A stretch of DNA of 50,712 bases from UA16 sp042095135 (GTDB taxonomy: Bacteria > Bacteroidota > Bacteroidia > Flavobacteriales_D > Sanyastnellaceae): the NCBI GenBank assembly GCA_042095135.1, contig JBELBV010000012.1:1-50712 (forward strand). The letters run 5' to 3'. How positions within the stretch are numbered: the stretch's first letter is position 1; the number at the start of each line of letters is the position of its first letter. Below are positions 42,669-50,712 of the stretch, one piece after another. A program made the translations under genes and the position numbers. Below the pieces are notes generated by a model. It worked only from the letters and a program-made list of their open reading frames with translations. It made no database searches and was not told the DNA's origin.

Positions 42669-45600
42669 TCAAATGGTGTAAGCAAGGGAAATTCGGAATG
42701 AGCGTCCGGTCGTGAAGGACAGCCAGTCGTACAATTCGCCGTTGAATAAGTAGGTTTTGCGGTTGATGGGGTTGAGCAGGTTGCGTGCTCTGATGCCGAG
42801 GGAGAAGCGCTCTCCCAATTGTTGGCTCATGCGGAAGTCGAGTGAGGGCGTTGGTTGCTGGTAGATGTCCGGCAAGCCTCCGCTCGTCGTAAGGATGAGC
42901 TTTTCACCCTGCACATTGAAGGCTACCGTTGCATTGAATTTCGAGGAGTCAGGCGCATAGGTAACAATGGCATTGACGATGTACGGCGATTGTCCGAAAA
43001 GCGGGCGCGTATCGGGGTGCATCGGGTCCGTGTTCCGGATGACGTTCAATTCTTCTTCGAAGATGGCCGTTCGGCTTCGGATGAAGGTCAAGTTGGCGGA
43101 GACATTCCACGCTTCAGCTCCCTTGATGTAGTTGCCGAGGTTGGTTTTCGTTTCCAGTTCCAATCCGACCACGTTGGCGTATGGGACGTTGGCCCAGGTG
43201 TATTCGGTGTTGACGGCTTCGAGGACGGAAGTCTGCTCAATGGGGTCGGTGAAGCGCTTGTAGAAGAGGCTAGCGCTGAATACCTCGCCTAGATTGGGGT
43301 AGCGTTCAATGCGCAAGTCGAAATTGTCAATTTTCGTGCCGTCCAACAAGGGGTTGCCTTTCAATACTTCCAAAGTCTCGAAATCAAACCCTCGGAACGG
43401 GGACTTTTCCCGGAAGACAGGCCGCGCAATGCTGCGGCTGTAGGAGGCCCGGAGGTTCGTTGACTTGATCGGATCGATTTCGCCGAGTTGCCATACCAGG
43501 TTGGCGGATGGCATCCAATCCGTTTCGTTCAGGCCACCTTCCAGCCTCAGCATCTCCTGCGAAGTCAGGTCGTCTGCGAGGTCCAGTTTCAAAGACCGGA
43601 TGTTCATGTCCGTCTTTTCCACGCGCAGTCCTGTGTTGAGCTTGATGCGATCGCTCAGGTTCCAATCAGTCATCGCATACACGGCCAGAACGTCCATGCG
43701 CCCTTCATCGGTGTTGATGAGGTCGGTCAACAGCAAGGTCTCTACGTAGTCTTCGCCCCGAACAATTTCCATGTTCTCGTCTGCGAAGAACGCGTTGAGG
43801 TCCCCGTCGAAGAAGGCACCTTGCTCAGCCATGCCGAATACCGCTTCTTCATGGGCACGCGTGGTTTTGACCCAAGAGGCTCCTACGGAGAACTTGCCCA
43901 AGCTGTTTTCCTTGTCCCCGAGCGGACGAGAATAGTGGACTTTGCTGTCTAGCTTGGTCTCTTCGAGAGTTCGGAAGTAGCGCGTTGGAGAAGGGTAGAA
44001 GCTCTGGTTGATGGAGTAGACCGTATCAATGGAAACCGGGACAGAGAGGTCCACAATGTCCAAGCCTTCTGCTTGCAATGCGCCCAACGTGCCTTCGGTG
44101 TCGGAGGCCCAGTTCTCTGGAATGGCGCCGTCATCGATCAGTTCGGCAATCAGCTCCAGGGCCTCGTCCGTCAAGTCCGTACCGCTGGAGGAGGTGAATT
44201 CGGCGAGCGAGTCAATGGCGGTAACGCGCTCGCTGTAGTTGTTGTAAAACACCTTGAGATCGGGGGTCTCCATCTTGCCGGCGCTGTAACTGACAATCCA
44301 CTCGATTTTCCCTTCACTCGCAGGCAGGAAGTGCTCACCGCGTCCTTGGAAAATATTCAACCGCCGCTCCTCATAGCGCTGCGTGCGCTGTTCTTGCATT
44401 TCGTCGGTATCTATCGGATTCACACCGAGCATGTAGCGTGATGAATTCTGGCCGTTGATGTTGGGCATGGCCATGAGCGATACCTTATTGAATTCATTGA
44501 GCTTGTAGGACAGGTTGAGCAAGGCGTTCCAGGCGACGGTCTCGGTTCCTTTCTCATCGGCAAATTGCTTGAGCATTTGCATTTCGTTTGTCGTTTCCGG
44601 GTTGCCGGATTGATAACGAGCGTACTCTCCACCGCTGTAGTACCGGGAGTTGCGCTTGTACTGGAAGCCGAAGATGTAACCCAGCGGGCGGCCGAATAAT
44701 TTGGTTTGGTTGCCGAAAGACAGGCTGTGGCTCATGTCCATCGGTGCGGTTCGCCGGGTGTTTTCCCACGTCTTCGTAAACGATTGCCCAATCTCAGTCA
44801 GCAGGGCATTGCTCTCTGCACTGAGCGGAACCATTCCATACGTTTCAAGGCTGTCAACGGTGATTCCCAATTCATTCACCACACCGCCGATGGGATTGCC
44901 CGCGCCGATGTCGCTGCAGTCGTCGATCCCCATGCCGGCAAGTTGTTCGCCATACCCCATGTACACCAGGCCTTCATAAAAGCAGGGCATGTTCAAATTC
45001 GGCCATTCATCGCGCGTTCTACCTTGCAAAATCGCTGGCATCGATCGGAATCCGTCGTCCATGCCCAACCAGTCAGTCCCGGATCGCTCCGAGCTGATGA
45101 TGTCTTGAAACGTGGTTTGGGAGTTGAAGCCCAGAGCCGAGCTGTACCGGAGGTTGAAGGTTTCCGGAAAGTCCTTGGTGATGACGTTGAGGTAGGCACC
45201 GGCCCAGTCGCCTGGAAGGTTGGCGGTTTGGGATTTGACTACCACGAGGTTGTCCACCAAATTGGTGGGGAAGATGTCCATCTCAATGGTATTCCTCCGC
45301 GGATTGATGGAAGGGACTTCCGCGCCGTTGAGGGTCGTTTTGAGGTAACGGTCAGACAATCCGCGGACAAACACAAAATTGCCCACGGTCGATACCCCGG
45401 GTACGCGCTGCATGGCCGAGGCCGCGTCTGAATCGCCGGTGCGTCGAATCTGCTGGCTGGAGATGTAATCAAGCGATGCGGCGTTTTTTTTCTTGATGTT
45501 CTCCATGTACACATCTCGCGAACGGTCGACCTTGGCGATCACTTCCGCAGCCTCCTCAATGACATAGGTTGCTGGAAAGAGGGTGAAATTTAGGATGACT

Positions 45601-45869
45601 ACTTTGTCGCTGGCGACGACCACTTGGATGGTTTGGGCCGAGTAACCGATGAACGAGCCGACGACGTCGTAGGTGCCGAACGGAAGGTCCTCAATGGAAA
45701 AATTGCCATCCAAATCGCACATGACACCCCGGTAGGGCTCCTGGATGACAACATTGGCTCCAATCAACACCTCGCCGTTTTGGCCGTCCGTGAGTTTTCC
45801 GCGAATTGTTCCCTGTGCTTGCAGCGCAGAACAGACGAAAAGGAGGGCTGCGGTGAGTATGAATCGCAT
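42669..45869 (-). CDS. TonB-dependent outer-membrane receptor with CarboxypepD-reg-like domain
   Basis: 1066 residues from ATG 45869, the first Met of the signal peptide MRFILTAALLFVCSALQAQ. Residues 20-105 form the carboxypeptidase-regulatory-like beta sandwich (GTIRGKLTDGQNGEVLIGANV ... GNFSIEDLPFGTYDVVGSFIGY). The plug follows at about 125-235 (GDSDAASAMQRVPGVS, FVFVRGLSDRYLKTTLNGAEVP, GDWAGAYLNVITKDF). The rest is a beta-barrel ending LSFTTGRSFRISLAYTI. It imports an unknown ligand using TonB energy. It has no SusD partner here; instead a lipoprotein gene follows one base later and a beta-helix exoprotein gene lies upstream on the same strand. A strong hairpin separates it from the latter. 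Confidence 0.93.
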   Translation of the reverse strand: MRFILTAALLFVCSALQAQGTIRGKLTDGQNGEVLIGANVVIQEPYRGVMCDLDGNFSIEDLPFGTYDVVGSFIGYSAQTIQVVVASDKVVILNFTLFPATYVIEEAAEVIAKVDRSRDVYMENIKKKNAASLDYISSQQIRRTGDSDAASAMQRVPGVSTVGNFVFVRGLSDRYLKTTLNGAEVPSINPRRNTIEMDIFPTNLVDNLVVVKSQTANLPGDWAGAYLNVITKDFPETFNLRYSSALGFNSQTTFQDIISSERSGTDWLGMDDGFRSMPAILQGRTRDEWPNLNMPCFYEGLVYMGYGEQLAGMGIDDCSDIGAGNPIGGVVNELGITVDSLETYGMVPLSAESNALLTEIGQSFTKTWENTRRTAPMDMSHSLSFGNQTKLFGRPLGYIFGFQYKRNSRYYSGGEYARYQSGNPETTNEMQMLKQFADEKGTETVAWNALLNLSYKLNEFNKVSLMAMPNINGQNSSRYMLGVNPIDTDEMQEQRTQRYEERRLNIFQGRGEHFLPASEGKIEWIVSYSAGKMETPDLKVFYNNYSERVTAIDSLAEFTSSSGTDLTDEALELIAELIDDGAIPENWASDTEGTLGALQAEGLDIVDLSVPVSIDTVYSINQSFYPSPTRYFRTLEETKLDSKVHYSRPLGDKENSLGKFSVGASWVKTTRAHEEAVFGMAEQGAFFDGDLNAFFADENMEIVRGEDYVETLLLTDLINTDEGRMDVLAVYAMTDWNLSDRIKLNTGLRVEKTDMNIRSLKLDLADDLTSQEMLRLEGGLNETDWMPSANLVWQLGEIDPIKSTNLRASYSRSIARPVFREKSPFRGFDFETLEVLKGNPLLDGTKIDNFDLRIERYPNLGEVFSASLFYKRFTDPIEQTSVLEAVNTEYTWANVPYANVVGLELETKTNLGNYIKGAEAWNVSANLTFIRSRTAIFEEELNVIRNTDPMHPDTRPLFGQSPYIVNAIVTYAPDSSKFNATVAFNVQGEKLILTTSGGLPDIYQQPTPSLDFRMSQQLGERFSLGIRARNLLNPINRKTYLFNGELYDWLSFTTGRSFRISLAYTI

Positions 45870-45959
45870 GCGCTTTTGGTTTGGCGCTAAATTCAATATC
45901 CTCGGTTTGCAGCAGTTTACCCGAATGCTAAGAGAATGCAATTTCAATGTGAAGTTGGT

Positions 45960-45992
45960 AAAAAAAAAGGCCGGAGAAAATCTCCGGCCTTT
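45960..45992 (-). terminator. Intrinsic terminator of the beta-helix-like gene
   Basis: Stem AGGCCGGAGA (45968-45977) with TCTCCGGCCT (45981-45990), loop of three bases. On the minus strand it is followed by a run of nine U (45960-45968). It lies 20 bases after the stop at 46013 and insulates the downstream receptor gene. Confidence 0.92.
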
Positions 45993-46012
45993 CCTTCAAG
46001 TTAGGTTGAATT

Positions 46013-49000
46013 TTATTCGCAGTTCTGTCCAAATGCGGACAGGAACAGGAGCAAGTCTGGTGTACCGACTTGGCCGTCTCCGTTGATGTCCGATGGGCAG
46101 TCGCTGCCGGTGATGAATTCACATAATCCATCTTCCACGGTAGCCGTTGCATTGTAATTCTCCGCATCTGCGTATGTACAGCCCAGGATTGGATTCAACT
46201 CACAACCGGTGTCTTCACCGGCGTGCGGGTTATAATCTGCAAACTCAGGGTCCGTGCAGCCGTCGCATGCCGTCTCCATGCCGAAGCAAACTGCAGGCAG
46301 TGACAGGGCGCCCGATACTTCAACGGAACGCTCGATGCCGTCTGATTCGCCGGCTTCGTTGTAGAAGCCGTAAGCGATGGTGCCTGTAGAGGCCGAGATG
46401 GTCAGCTTGTATACGGAGTAGTTGGCGTAGACCATTTCAACAACAGCATCCGCTGAGAAGTCACCAGCAATAGAGCCGGCTCCTCCCTCGTGCCACATGT
46501 CCACGCGGAACGTCACGTCAAACTGGCAAGAGCCGTCGTCGGTATTGGCGCCTTCTTCGTAGTTGTTGGCCGTTGGGTCTGTGCAACCGTTGAACTGACA
46601 CAATGCGTCTTGGTCACCTGTATTGGCTCCAGCATCGTAGTTCTCGGCTTCAGGGTCGTAGCAACCGGTGTACAAGCACGAGCCGTCGTCCGTGTTGGCT
46701 GTATCGTCGTAGTTGTCAGCGTCAGCATCGGTACATCCCAAGTATTGGCAAGAACCGTCGTCAGCTGTCGCTTCAGCGTCGTAGTTGTCTGCTTCAGCGT
46801 CCGTGCAACCCAATACAGAGACTTCACCTTCCGCGAAGATGCCGACTTGACCGAGGTAGCTCCAAGGCTGATCCAACCAGTTTTCGGATGGTCCGAACGC
46901 GCCTTTGTAGGCTGCGGCATCAAACCATGCGTCCGTCGCCAAGTCTGCAGCTTCTACTGACACGTCGTTGGCTGGTGTGAGGTCGAGGGTGTTCACGACC
47001 GTAACACCAGCACCGTCGAAGCCGTAGTCGAAGTCGATGCCGGGATCGCCGAGTGCGATGTTGTTGGCAGCCGCATAGGCGTCCAATTGCTCGTCACCGT
47101 CTTCCACCTGGTTGCCATCGTAATCGATCACTTCCTCCACGGCGACCATGCAAATGTTCTTGAGGCCAAGCAAACCAGCTCCGAGCTTGTCAAAGGCATC
47201 GGAAGGGTCTTGCTTGTCTTCAATCTCAATGCCTTCCTGGAAGTTGGCCATGATCATGTTGTTGACGAAACCGCCTGATCCAGCACGGAAGAGGAGGCCT
47301 TGTTTGCCAGCGGCAATGCCTCGGCCAATCATGGTCACGTTGTACACTTCAGGTGTCGCGTAAGGCTGGCCTGAAGAGGTCACGTTCGGGCTGTCGTCGC
47401 CGTCGAGCTCACCGCCGCGGTCACCCACGGTGTGATCATTCAAAGCGAACCAGTACTGGCCCTTACCGTGGTACCCTTGGTCCCAGTCAAAGCTGTCGTC
47501 ACCTACAAAGGCAACCGCAGCGTGCTTGACGTCAACCGAACCACCGAAGAACTCGATACCGTCGTCTTCGTTCGCGATGACTTCAACGTATTCGATGGTA
47601 GTTCCGCTACCAACGCCACCCAATGTCAAACCATTGATTTCGTTCGCTGCGCCAAGCTGCGTACCGCCGTGGCGGATGCTGACGTAGCGGAGAACACCGG
47701 AGTTGTCCTCATCATTCGACCCGCCATACTTCGCGCGGTCGTTATCCGCAGGAACCCCTTCGATCTGTCCTTCGCCTGTTGGTAAGTTGGTCAAAGCATC
47801 ACCCAAGATGATGACACCGCCCCACTGACCGCGCGTGTCGTAGCTCACCGATCCATCGAGTGGATCCGCTTCGAACGTGAAGGTAATTGGGCAGGTTTCT
47901 GTACCGTCAGCGTATATCTGACCGCCACGTGCAACAATCAAGGCAGCGGCATCAGCACCCTGACCGGCCATACCCTTGATCACTGTACCAGGCTCGATGG
48001 TCAATGCCTGACCGTCGTTGACGAATACATATCCGTCGAGCAAGTAGGTGTTGTCGCACGTCCACGTGGTCGTGCCTGTACCGTTGCCGTCGGCATCGGA
48101 GATGATGACTTCGTTGCGGTCACCGAGTGGAGGGCAGTCGCAAGCCACCACTTCTTCTTCGATGGCGCCTGAGTCGTCCGCGTAAGTCCAGTCCTCCAAC
48201 CAGTTGTCACCGTTGGGATCGAAAGCACCCATGAAGTGAGCGGTTTCGAACCAAGCATCGGCAGGCTGTGCGCTTGCGTCGAGCAAGACAGAAGCGTTTG
48301 GAACGGGATTGAACGGGTTAGAGAAGGCTGTACCAGCTCCGTTGGTTGCCCAGTTGTAATCAATGCCCGTGGTCATCGCTGTCAAATTCGCCGTTTCAGC
48401 GAACGCGTCCAATTGCTCGTCACCGTCGGCGACCTGGATGCCATCGTAATCGATGACTTCGTTCACACCGTCGAACGCGATGTTCGCGAGGCTCAGGTCT
48501 CCATCCAACCACTTATCAAAGGCATCAGAAGGATCTTGCTTGTCCTCGATTTCGATGCCCTCGGTGATGTTCGCTATGATCGCATTTGATACGTGGCCAC
48601 CCGAACCAGCGCGGAAGAGAAGGCCTTGGTTGCCCACATTGCTGCCTCGTCCAATCACTGTCCAGTTAGCTACCGTTGGGATGGCAAATGGCATGCCGTC
48701 CGCTGTTACGTCAGGGCTGTCGTCACCGTCGAGCTCACCGCCGCGGTCTCCAGCGTCCTGTCCTTGGATGGTAAACCAGAATTGTCCCTTACCGTGGTAC
48801 CCTTGGTCCCAGTCAAAGCTGTCGTCGCCGCAGAACATGACCGAAGCGTAGCGAACATTGACCGAACCACCGAAGAACTCGATGCCGTCGTCGTCATTTG
48901 AAACCACTTCAACGTGCTCGATGGTTGTGCCGCTACCGACACCACCCAATGTCAAACCGTTGATTTCGTTTGCAGCACCGAGCTGCGTACCGCCGTGGCG

Positions 49001-50712
49001 GATGCTCACGTAGCGGAGAACACCAGAGTTGTCCTCGTCATTCGATCCGCCATACTTTGCGCGGTCGTTGTCTGCAGGTACACCTTCAATTTGTCCCTCG
49101 CCTGTTGGCAAGTTGGTTGTAGCGTCTCCGAGTACAATCACACCGCCCCATTGGCCGCGGGTGTCGTAGCTCACCGATCCATCGAGTGGATCCGCTTCGA
49201 AGGTGAAGGTGATTGGGCAAGAAGCCGAACCGTCAGCGAAAATTTGACCGCCGCGTGCAACAATCAATGCAGCGGCATCAGCACCCTGACCAGCCATGCC
49301 CTTGATGACGGTACCCGGCTCGATGGTCAAAACTTGACCGTCGTTCACGAATACATAACCATCCAACAAGTACACATTGTCACATGTCCAAGTGGCCGTG
49401 CCCGTTCCGTTGCCATCGTCTGTGATGATGACTTCGTTGCGCATGTCCAATGAAGGGCAATCACATGTTTCGTCTGGGTTGGTTCCCTCGTCTGTCAAGT
49501 CCACATCAGCAGCACCTGAGATGTCGAGGTAGGACCAATTGGCCAACCAGTTCTCACCGTTGGGGTCGAACGCACCCATGTATCCGAATGGACCGTCAGA
49601 CGTAACATCTGCGGTTGGTACAGGATCGAATGGGTTGGGGAAGGACGTACCGCTGGCGTTCGCTGACCAATCAGAGTCAATTCCAACATCAGCGAGTTGG
49701 ATGTTGCTGCTAGCAGCGTATTCGTCCAAATTGGCGTCTCCGTCTGCGTCTTGGATACCGTCGTAATCAATCAATTCCGTAGCGCCTTGTACATGGATGT
49801 TCGAGAGCGTCAAGTCTCCTGCTTGCCACTTATCGTAAGCGTCAGAAGGATCTTGCTTGTCCTCAATCTCAATGCCTTCTTGGAAGTCAACAATCAATGC
49901 ATCGCTCACGTGTCCACCCGAGCCAGCACGGAAGAGCATACCCTGCTTTCCGGCATCAGCGCCTCGGCCGATCATGGTCCAGTTGGTCACGGTAGGGAGG
50001 GTGAAAGGCATGCCGTCCGCTGTTACGTCTGGGCTGTCATCACCGTCCAACTCACCGCCGCGGTCACCAGCGTCAGCATCGTTGATCGAGAACCAGTGGT
50101 GTCCACCACCTGAGTATCCTTGGTCCCAGTCGAAGCTGTCGTCGCCTACGAACGCTACCGCTGCGTAGTTGACTTCAACGGTTCCACCGAAGAACTCGAT
50201 GCCGTCGTCGTCGTTGGCCAATACCTCGACGTGGTCTACAGTTGTTCCGCTACCAACACCGGCGAGCGTCAAACCGTTTATTTCGTTTGCAGCACCGAGC
50301 TGCGTACCGCCGTGGCGGATGCTCACGTGGGTGATGACACCTGAGTTGTCCGCTGCGTTTGATCCGCCATACTTAGCGCGGTCGTTGTCTGCTGGGATGC
50401 CTTCTACCTGGCCTTCACCCGTTGGGAGGTTGGTTGGAGCGTCACCGAGAACGATCAAGCCGCCCCATTGGCCGCGCGTGTCGTACGGTGTTGCACCGTC
50501 GAGGTTATCGGCTTCGAACGTGAAGGTGATGCCGCAGTCGGCTGTTCCTTCTGCGAAAAGCTGACCGCCGCGAGCGACGATCAAAGCAGCCGCGTCAGCG
50601 CCTTGACCGGCCATACCTTTTACTACGGTACCGGCCTCAATGGTGAGGGCCTGACCGTTGTTCACGAATACGTATCCGTCGAGGAGGTACGTGTTATCGC
50701 ATGACCATGTGG
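46013..50712 (-). CDS. Secreted beta-helix-like repeat protein with GCTD modules and dockerin-like end (5' part outside window)
   Basis: Open from the window edge to a TAA at 46013-46015; at least 1566 codons. The codons before Met 50665 already fit the repeat (TWSCDNTYLLDGYVFVNN), so the true start lies outside. Three modules of about 440 residues each contain LTIEPGTVIKGMAGQGADAA, ALIVARGGQI, GQWGGVIVLGD, DNDRAKYGGS, VSIRHGGTQLGAANEINGL, DDGIEFFGG, DSFDWDQGY and IEIEDKQDPSDA. The strand rhythm is that of a right-handed beta-helix. Four GCTD..A.NYD modules (about 46530-46815), a CBM-like VTFRVDMWHEGG domain, two more Cys modules and a terminal DINGDGQVGTPDLLLFLSAFGQ follow. Function is probably surface binding of a polymer; this is inference. 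Confidence 0.88.
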   Translation of the reverse strand, partial: TWSCDNTYLLDGYVFVNNGQALTIEAGTVVKGMAGQGADAAALIVARGGQLFAEGTADCGITFTFEADNLDGATPYDTRGQWGGLIVLGDAPTNLPTGEGQVEGIPADNDRAKYGGSNAADNSGVITHVSIRHGGTQLGAANEINGLTLAGVGSGTTVDHVEVLANDDDGIEFFGGTVEVNYAAVAFVGDDSFDWDQGYSGGGHHWFSINDADAGDRGGELDGDDSPDVTADGMPFTLPTVTNWTMIGRGADAGKQGMLFRAGSGGHVSDALIVDFQEGIEIEDKQDPSDAYDKWQAGDLTLSNIHVQGATELIDYDGIQDADGDANLDEYAASSNIQLADVGIDSDWSANASGTSFPNPFDPVPTADVTSDGPFGYMGAFDPNGENWLANWSYLDISGAADVDLTDEGTNPDETCDCPSLDMRNEVIITDDGNGTGTATWTCDNVYLLDGYVFVNDGQVLTIEPGTVIKGMAGQGADAAALIVARGGQIFADGSASCPITFTFEADPLDGSVSYDTRGQWGGVIVLGDATTNLPTGEGQIEGVPADNDRAKYGGSNDEDNSGVLRYVSIRHGGTQLGAANEINGLTLGGVGSGTTIEHVEVVSNDDDGIEFFGGSVNVRYASVMFCGDDSFDWDQGYHGKGQFWFTIQGQDAGDRGGELDGDDSPDVTADGMPFAIPTVANWTVIGRGSNVGNQGLLFRAGSGGHVSNAIIANITEGIEIEDKQDPSDAFDKWLDGDLSLANIAFDGVNEVIDYDGIQVADGDEQLDAFAETANLTAMTTGIDYNWATNGAGTAFSNPFNPVPNASVLLDASAQPADAWFETAHFMGAFDPNGDNWLEDWTYADDSGAIEEEVVACDCPPLGDRNEVIISDADGNGTGTTTWTCDNTYLLDGYVFVNDGQALTIEPGTVIKGMAGQGADAAALIVARGGQIYADGTETCPITFTFEADPLDGSVSYDTRGQWGGVIILGDALTNLPTGEGQIEGVPADNDRAKYGGSNDEDNSGVLRYVSIRHGGTQLGAANEINGLTLGGVGSGTTIEYVEVIANEDDGIEFFGGSVDVKHAAVAFVGDDSFDWDQGYHGKGQYWFALNDHTVGDRGGELDGDDSPNVTSSGQPYATPEVYNVTMIGRGIAAGKQGLLFRAGSGGFVNNMIMANFQEGIEIEDKQDPSDAFDKLGAGLLGLKNICMVAVEEVIDYDGNQVEDGDEQLDAYAAANNIALGDPGIDFDYGFDGAGVTVVNTLDLTPANDVSVEAADLATDAWFDAAAYKGAFGPSENWLDQPWSYLGQVGIFAEGEVSVLGCTDAEADNYDAEATADDGSCQYLGCTDADADNYDDTANTDDGSCLYTGCYDPEAENYDAGANTGDQDALCQFNGCTDPTANNYEEGANTDDGSCQFDVTFRVDMWHEGGAGSIAGDFSADAVVEMVYANYSVYKLTISASTGTIAYGFYNEAGESDGIERSVEVSGALSLPAVCFGMETACDGCTDPEFADYNPHAGEDTGCELNPILGCTYADAENYNATATVEDGLCEFITGSDCPSDINGDGQVGTPDLLLFLSAFGQNCE
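46016..46090 (-). other. Dockerin-like element at the C-terminus of the beta-helix-like protein
   Basis: Encodes DINGDGQVGTPDLLLFLSAFGQ followed by NCE and the stop. It matches the giant protein's terminal element at DxNGDGxVxxxDLLxFL-xA-G, although the two proteins are otherwise different in their main domains. Confidence 0.75.
46830..50712 (-). repeat. Three tandem ~1.3-kb modules in the beta-helix-like gene
   Basis: Module boundaries, taken at the CDCPxLxxRNEVIIxD segment, fall near 49470 and 48150, a period of about 1320 bases (440 residues). The first module runs off the window. Long stretches are nearly identical between modules, for example around 47655-47780, 48975-49100 and 50295-50420. 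This indicates recent duplication or gene conversion. Confidence 0.88.

Noticed and set aside
45870..45947. 26-residue N-terminal extension of the TonB receptor
   Set aside because: The signal peptide begins at MRFILTAALL (45869). The extension is polar and basic and would mask it.
50663..50665. ATG as the start of the beta-helix-like protein
   Set aside because: Coding sequence of the repeat continues without a stop from this Met to the window edge, so the Met is internal.

Overview
The window comes from a member of the Bacteroidota, most likely a marine Flavobacteriales lineage. The evidence is C-terminal sorting domains of type IX secretion (a type B tail at 3415-6825 and a type A tail at 16329-19187), a TonB-dependent receptor with a carboxypeptidase-like N-terminal extension, the short Bacteroidota form of AMP nucleosidase, promoters of the TTTG-N20-TAnnTTTG type, and a Brp/Blh beta-carotene cleavage enzyme typical of light-harvesting marine bacteria. 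No rRNA, tRNA, insertion sequence or CRISPR array was seen. Coding density is very high: no gap without a gene exceeds 300 bases, and the longest is 25108-25307.

Region 1 (1-6825, minus strand) is a three-gene unit. Two paralogous secreted proteins with an IgGFc-binding-like head flank the retinal-forming blh gene, with a 4-base overlap and a 20-base gap at the junctions. Region 2 (6894-8523) has an unrecognised 133-codon gene, a small lipoprotein and AMP nucleosidase. Region 3 (8574-14559, plus strand) is a nucleoside-salvage run: cytidine deaminase, an orphan barrel-like outer-membrane protein, a CNT nucleoside transporter, thymidine phosphorylase, a nitroreductase and a TerC-family membrane protein. 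Region 4 (14535-25107) holds asparagine synthetase B, a secreted subtilase with a substituted catalytic Asp, a tightly overlapping unit (prolyl oligopeptidase, RluA-type pseudouridine synthase, PlsC-like acyltransferase, methyltransferase), an AIM24 protein and an RRM RNA-binding protein.

Region 5 (25308-39440) is one gene of 4710 codons. It encodes a secreted, acidic, cysteine-rich protein with about 70 GCTD...ACNY...DGSC modules, interleaved Asp-rich probable calcium loops, seven copies of a domain of about 190 residues, and two dockerin-like elements near the C-terminus. It is followed by a beta-propeller-like secreted protein with a textbook Bacteroidota promoter and by an unrecognised 260-residue protein.

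Region 6 (41660-50712, minus strand) has a lipoprotein, a TonB-dependent receptor and a beta-helix-like protein with three near-identical modules of about 440 residues. That protein continues past the window edge and also ends in GCTD modules and a dockerin-like element. The most unusual material is this family of modular secreted proteins that share cysteine modules and a terminal dockerin-like element in place of a recognised type IX tail, and the placement of blh between two secreted-protein paralogs.
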